Source: SOJZ01 sp964556565 (GTDB lineage Archaea; Thermoproteota; Bathyarchaeia; Bathyarchaeales; Bathyarchaeaceae). Taken from it: a DNA stretch of 44,144 nt. Position 1 is the stretch's first letter. Each line of letters begins with the position of its first letter. Under the pieces are notes generated by a model. It was not told the DNA's origin and did no database searches. It saw nothing but the letters and a program-made list of their open reading frames with translations. The DNA lies in assembly GCA_964556565.1 (NCBI GenBank), contig CAZKWF010000010.1:1-44144 (forward strand). Reading direction: 5' to 3'. This document shows positions 41,047 through 44,144 of this stretch, one piece after another. The position numbers and the translations under genes are program-made.

Positions 41047-41658
41047 ATGAACCTTATCCAAATCCTTCTATTAGAGAGTCTAAGAAACAGAAATCTGCAC
41101 CTCGACCTACAAGGGACAGATAAGAGAGTTCTAAGCATAGCCAGCCAAGACTTCATGAACTACTTGAAGTTTCACTGGAGACTCACAAGCCAAAATATAA
41201 CTCAGCCTGAACTTACAGAAGAAATACGCAGATACCTCGATGAAAAACCAGAAGAACTCAAAGAATTCCTGAACATCTGGTCTGGAATTTGGATGAAAAA
41301 ATGGGATGAAAGGGTTAGGCTTGTCACAGAAACCGAAGAAACTCAACGCCTAAAGAAAAAGCACAAACGACTAAGTCAAGTTGAATCCATATGGAGACAA
41401 CTCAGAAACCGTAGTGAAATCAAAGACATAATAGTGGAAGCACTTATTAGAAAAGGAGAAATTTGTGGAACATCCATCTTGGCAGAACACCTACTCAAAA
41501 ACGAATTGGCATCAAAAATAGAGAGAAAAAACTCCACAAATAGACTTGAGGATCTTTTGGACATCACGAACAAAACACTGACAAAAGCAAGACATCTTTC
41601 TCGAAGCAAAGGTAAAACAATCTTCATCATAATCAGAAAATCGCAGAAAGCTTATTGA
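41047..41658 (+). CDS. Unknown basic helical protein
   Basis: I do not recognise this 203-residue protein. It is strongly helical and rich in Lys, Arg and Glu (ELTEEIRRYLDEKPEELKEFL, TQRLKKKHKRLSQVESIWRQLRNR), with a C-terminal half that may hold a winged helix or similar (IKDIIVEALIRKGEICGTSILAEHLL, LLDITNKTLTKARHLSRSKGKTIFI). There is no signal peptide or membrane helix. A nucleic-acid-binding role is a guess from charge and the possible helix-turn-helix. Confidence 0.55.
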   Translation: MNLIQILLLESLRNRNLHLDLQGTDKRVLSIASQDFMNYLKFHWRLTSQNITQPELTEEIRRYLDEKPEELKEFLNIWSGIWMKKWDERVRLVTETEETQRLKKKHKRLSQVESIWRQLRNRSEIKDIIVEALIRKGEICGTSILAEHLLKNELASKIERKNSTNRLEDLLDITNKTLTKARHLSRSKGKTIFIIIRKSQKAY

Positions 41659-41824
41659 AATGACCCCTAAAAGTAATGAAATTCGTCATGTTCTCGTCCA
41701 AATCGCCAGTATCCCAGTCAGTAGGAGTTAACCCTCAACATAGATACAAAACTGATAGATGTTTCAGTTAACAAGATTCTTATTAAGAAAGTAGTCTATA
41801 CAAGTACTTTTGAGGAGACATAAA

Positions 41825-42454
41825 TTGCCACTAGGAAAAGAAAAGGAAGACATGAAAACTGAACTTTGTCGAGTTCTGAACAAGATTGGCGCTTTGAAGT
41901 TTGGAACCTTCAAGCTTACGAGCGGAAGAGTCAGCCCCTACTACATTGACCTCAGAATCGTTCCAAGCTTTCCAGACGCGTTTCAAAGAGTCTGTAACCT
42001 ATACGTCGATCTAATAAAAGGGGACGTTGGAACCGACAACTTTGACCGAATTGCAGGAATCCCAACTGCAGGCATTCCATTCTCATCTCTTCTTGCCTAT
42101 CATCTCAAGAAACCTTTCCTCTACATTCGACCGCACATGCGACCGCATGGACGAGGGCGCCGAGTAGAAGGCATCATGATGCCCGGTGACCGCGTCTTGC
42201 TGATAGACGATCTCATAACAACCGGACTGTCTATGAGAAAGGCTGTAGAAACGATCAGAGCGGAAGGAGGCTTGGTGACAGATGCGGCCGTCTTAATAGA
42301 TCGCGAGGAGAGTGGAAAAGAAAGGCTGGCGGGAGACAACGTTAGGTTACACTATTTGCTGGAAGCAAGTGAGGCTGCTGACAAACTCTATGAGATAGGC
42401 GTCATCACAGAAGATCAGCTAAAAACAATCTTGAAACAAGTGAAAAAGAAATAA
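41825..42454 (+). CDS. pyrE: Orotate phosphoribosyltransferase
   Basis: The protein of about 209 residues has GALKFGTFKLTSGRVSPYYIDLR at the start, then RIAGIPTAGIPFSSLLAYHLKKPFLYIR and the PRPP-binding motif VLLIDDLITTGLSMRKAV. It makes OMP from orotate and PRPP in pyrimidine synthesis. TTG at 41825 is used, since GAGGAGA lies 6 nt before it and the frame's first TTG (41810) overlaps that SD; ATG at 41852 is possible. A TATA-like TCTATACA lies about 30 nt upstream. The pyr neighbours seen in other archaea are absent. Confidence 0.9.
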   Translation: MPLGKEKEDMKTELCRVLNKIGALKFGTFKLTSGRVSPYYIDLRIVPSFPDAFQRVCNLYVDLIKGDVGTDNFDRIAGIPTAGIPFSSLLAYHLKKPFLYIRPHMRPHGRGRRVEGIMMPGDRVLLIDDLITTGLSMRKAVETIRAEGGLVTDAAVLIDREESGKERLAGDNVRLHYLLEASEAADKLYEIGVITEDQLKTILKQVKKK

Positions 42455-42562
42455 CGCCTGGCCGCAGACCTCTAGACTTTTATTACTCTTCTCTTCATCG
42501 CTCAAAATCACATTATGAATAATTGTACCAAAAAATATGGAAAAAGGAGAATCTAATTATGT

Positions 42563-43123
42563 CTATTCGTAGTATATCAGTTCTTGATCTTCAAGTCTCT
42601 GATGAAGCTTGTCAACTGCTTGGTAAACGTCTTCTTCATGTTTGGCGCCTGTGCATACCAGTTTTCCGCTTGCGAATAGAAGAATTACGACTTTAGGCTC
42701 AGCCATTCGGTAGATGAGACCGGGGAATTGTTCAGGTTCATACATGGTTTTCCCCAGCGAATATGTTGCTTTTTCAAGGTCGATGTTTCCTCCTAGGCCT
42801 GCTGAGGCGACGATGTTCTGTATCTTCAGTTTCGGTTTGCTGATGATTATTATTCCGCTTTTCTTCAGTTCTTTGACGACTTTCATTACTGCCCTTCTCG
42901 CTTCTTTTTCCGACTTAGCTCCGGTGCACACCATCTTCCCCGAGTTGAAAATTAGAGTGGCTGTTTTCGGCTTTTTCAAACGAAAAACGAGTCCTGGGAA
43001 CTGTTCTGGGCGGTATTCGACTCCGGGATGACCTTTCACCACAGCGTTCAGGTCGACTCTTTGGTCTAATGTTGCGGATGCAACCACGTTTTCGATGTTG
43101 ATTGAAGCTTTAACCTTTGGCAC
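42563..43123 (-). CDS. tbp: TATA-box-binding protein
   Basis: The 186-residue protein is two direct TBP repeats: IENVVASATLDQRVDL...YRPEQFPGLVFRLKKPKTATLIFNSGKMVCTGAKSEKEA in the first and IQNIVASAGLGGNIDL...YEPEQFPGLIYRMAEPKVVILLFASGKLVCTGAKHEEDV in the second (positions about 10-80 and 100-172). The intercalating Phe pairs are kept. It recruits TFB and RNA polymerase to promoters. GTG at 43123 is preceded by AGAGGTG. A TATA box overlaps the end of the upstream gene at 43165-43175. Confidence 0.97.
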   Translation of the reverse strand: MPKVKASINIENVVASATLDQRVDLNAVVKGHPGVEYRPEQFPGLVFRLKKPKTATLIFNSGKMVCTGAKSEKEARRAVMKVVKELKKSGIIIISKPKLKIQNIVASAGLGGNIDLEKATYSLGKTMYEPEQFPGLIYRMAEPKVVILLFASGKLVCTGAKHEEDVYQAVDKLHQRLEDQELIYYE

Positions 43124-43153
43124 TTGAGCACCTCTTTATAAGGATATCTGATT

Positions 43154-43774
43154 TCAGTAGGAGTTATTTATAAAGGCTTGGTTCTGAGCCTCAACTTTCT
43201 TCCTCAGCGAAGGACGACGCATGTAAAGCGAGCAAATGAGCAATAATATGAGTACTATCAGCATTCCAGTCGGGGTCCAGAGAAATTCTCGTAGAAACAG
43301 AGGGATGTAACCTACGTGCGATACATGGCCAACAACTTTTCCAACAACATACTCTTCTGCAAGATCACATTTGTAGTGATAATCCCAGATATCTGGACCG
43401 GTGATATAGTCTCCCTTTGTTTGGAAGTACCACATTCCACCCCTAAACTCTTTATCTATCGCTCTGTGCACAATAAGCTCGCTTGAGTCTGTAGGATTGT
43501 GAAAAATAATAATATCACCAAGTGGAACAGCATCATCTCGGTCAACTACAATATCGCAAGCATTCGATACTCCCTGAACCATAATAAGGTCGCCAAATTG
43601 TAAGGTGGGCACCATGTTTACAGAAGTAACTGCTAATAAGGGGTAATCTGTTTTCAAAAAAGCCCTAAAACCAAGCCAGAGAGAAAGAATGCTGACTACA
43701 ATGACGCCCATTAGGACAATTACCTTAACATGGTTACCCCTCAGTTTCAGCAAGCTTCTCCCTCGGAACAGCAA
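43154..43774 (-). CDS. Signal peptidase I-like (S26B) protein with Asn at the catalytic Ser position
   Basis: The 206-residue protein has a first membrane helix (VIVLMGVIVVSILSLWLGF), the family box AVTSVNMVPTLQFGDLIMVQG, VPLGDIIIFHNP, the catalytic His in LIVHRAID, the Asp in TKGDYITGPD, GKVVGHVSHVGYIPLFLREF and a C-terminal helix. In archaeal signal peptidases the Ser before Met in S-x-S-M-x-P-T is the nucleophile; here that residue is Asn53 (codon at 43616-43618). His and Asp are kept. It may be inactive or use another residue. The start (TTG 43774) is uncertain; a partial paralogue follows upstream. Confidence 0.8.
   Translation of the reverse strand: MLFRGRSLLKLRGNHVKVIVLMGVIVVSILSLWLGFRAFLKTDYPLLAVTSVNMVPTLQFGDLIMVQGVSNACDIVVDRDDAVPLGDIIIFHNPTDSSELIVHRAIDKEFRGGMWYFQTKGDYITGPDIWDYHYKCDLAEEYVVGKVVGHVSHVGYIPLFLREFLWTPTGMLIVLILLLICSLYMRRPSLRKKVEAQNQAFINNSY
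43165..43175 (-). promoter_or_regulatory. TATA box of the tbp gene
   Basis: CTTTATAAATA on the minus strand predicts a start of transcription near 43144, leaving a leader of about 20 nt with the AGAGGTG ribosome binding site. It lies inside the last codons of the upstream signal-peptidase-like gene, so tbp has its own promoter. Confidence 0.5.
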
Positions 43775-43795
43775 TGAAATACCGTATCTAACTCT

Positions 43796-44144
43796 TTAAG
43801 ACAGTTTCCCTTTATTTCGAAGAAAATCAATATTTCTGGTCTGTGGTTCGGGGGTGTCTTGTTTGTCCTTCTTTCCAGGGAAGGGAATATAATCATAAAA
43901 CAGGAAAAGAAGTAGTAACGTAACAATCAATATCATTCCGATCGGGGTCCACAAAAACTCTCGTAGAAACAGTGGAATATAACCTATGTGCGATACATGA
44001 CTCACAACTTTACCGACGACATAAGATTCTGGAAACTTTACTTCCCAAGAGTGAGATCCACCAGTATTGTCCCCTCTTGTTGTAAAATACCACACACCAT
44101 CTTGCCCAAGAAATTTTTCTATTGCTCTGTGCACAATAAGCTCG
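43796..44144 (-). CDS. Second signal-peptidase-like protein, C-terminal part only
   Basis: The visible 115 residues run off the right edge. They repeat the pattern of the neighbouring gene: LIVHRAIEK, FTTRGDNTGG, ESYVVGKVVSHVSHIGYIPLFLREFLWTPIGM, then a final membrane helix and a short basic tail. Nucleotide identity is high over the C-terminal half (for example CTCGTAGAAACAG in both), so the pair arose by tandem duplication. Whether this copy keeps the catalytic Ser cannot be seen, as that part is outside the window. Confidence 0.8.
   Translation of the reverse strand, partial: ELIVHRAIEKFLGQDGVWYFTTRGDNTGGSHSWEVKFPESYVVGKVVSHVSHIGYIPLFLREFLWTPIGMILIVTLLLLFLFYDYIPFPGKKDKQDTPEPQTRNIDFLRNKGKLS

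Overview
The window is archaeal chromosomal DNA of moderate GC. Domain-level markers seen directly are a group II chaperonin (thermosome), an archaeal histone, a two-repeat TATA-box-binding protein, ribosomal proteins L35Ae and S17e, an ATP-dependent archaeal DNA ligase, an archaeal beta-CASP nuclease, AMP phosphorylase, and a tRNA-Glu gene with an intron in the anticodon loop. The gene mix (free-standing LigD-type 3'-phosphoesterase, LarA-like protein, CxxC-rich YkgJ proteins, many short conserved unknowns) resembles Bathyarchaeia-type Thermoproteota. That placement is an inference; no 16S gene is present. Many genes start with TTG or GTG. SD motifs and TATA boxes about 26 nt upstream of starts both occur, so leadered and leaderless initiation appear to coexist.

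Layout. 1-9.3 kb is the most accessory-looking part: a PrsW-type membrane protease, a PD-(D/E)XK-like protein, L35Ae, a short tyrosine recombinase next to a frameshifted inverted copy of itself, a YjbQ protein, a membrane-anchored solute-binding protein fused to a cyclophilin, a cysteine-rich unknown, an alkyltransferase, a winged-helix regulator with an unknown partner, and a possible integrase tail. 9.3-18.3 kb is mainly housekeeping: DNA ligase, TPR protein, beta-CASP nuclease, acetyltransferase, membrane transport-like protein, ATP-grasp enzyme, YkgJ protein and AMP phosphorylase. 18.3-25.5 kb holds a membrane-anchored HhH protein, a CYTH protein, an MFS transporter, a three-gene membrane operon, a zinc ribbon, a small nuclease-like protein, an AK6-like kinase, a TauE/SafE transporter and small proteins. 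25.7-28.6 kb groups nucleic-acid and metal-binding proteins (YkgJ, YHS, RPA-like OB fold, zinc ribbon, 3'-phosphoesterase) and is rich in repeats. 28.8-35.4 kb holds two peptidases, tRNA-Glu, the thermosome and the histone. 35.5-44.1 kb holds S17e, a helical protein coupled to a MoaD/ThiS-like protein, a radical SAM protein, an Ard1/RimI acetyltransferase, LarA, a DJ-1/PfpI protein, PyrE, TBP and two tandem signal-peptidase-like genes.

The points most worth checking are: (1) the solute-binding protein/cyclophilin fusion; (2) a palindromic motif TGCATGCA, with longer alternating purine-pyrimidine variants, found at eight or more places, all in gaps between well-supported genes; (3) a signal-peptidase-like protein with Asn where the catalytic Ser should be, next to a tandem paralogue; (4) an intact integrase beside a decayed inverted copy that has lost its catalytic Tyr; (5) imperfect repeats resembling the 3' end of the phosphoesterase gene, both beside that gene and about 2.5 kb away. 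No CRISPR array, rRNA operon or insertion sequence with terminal repeats was seen.
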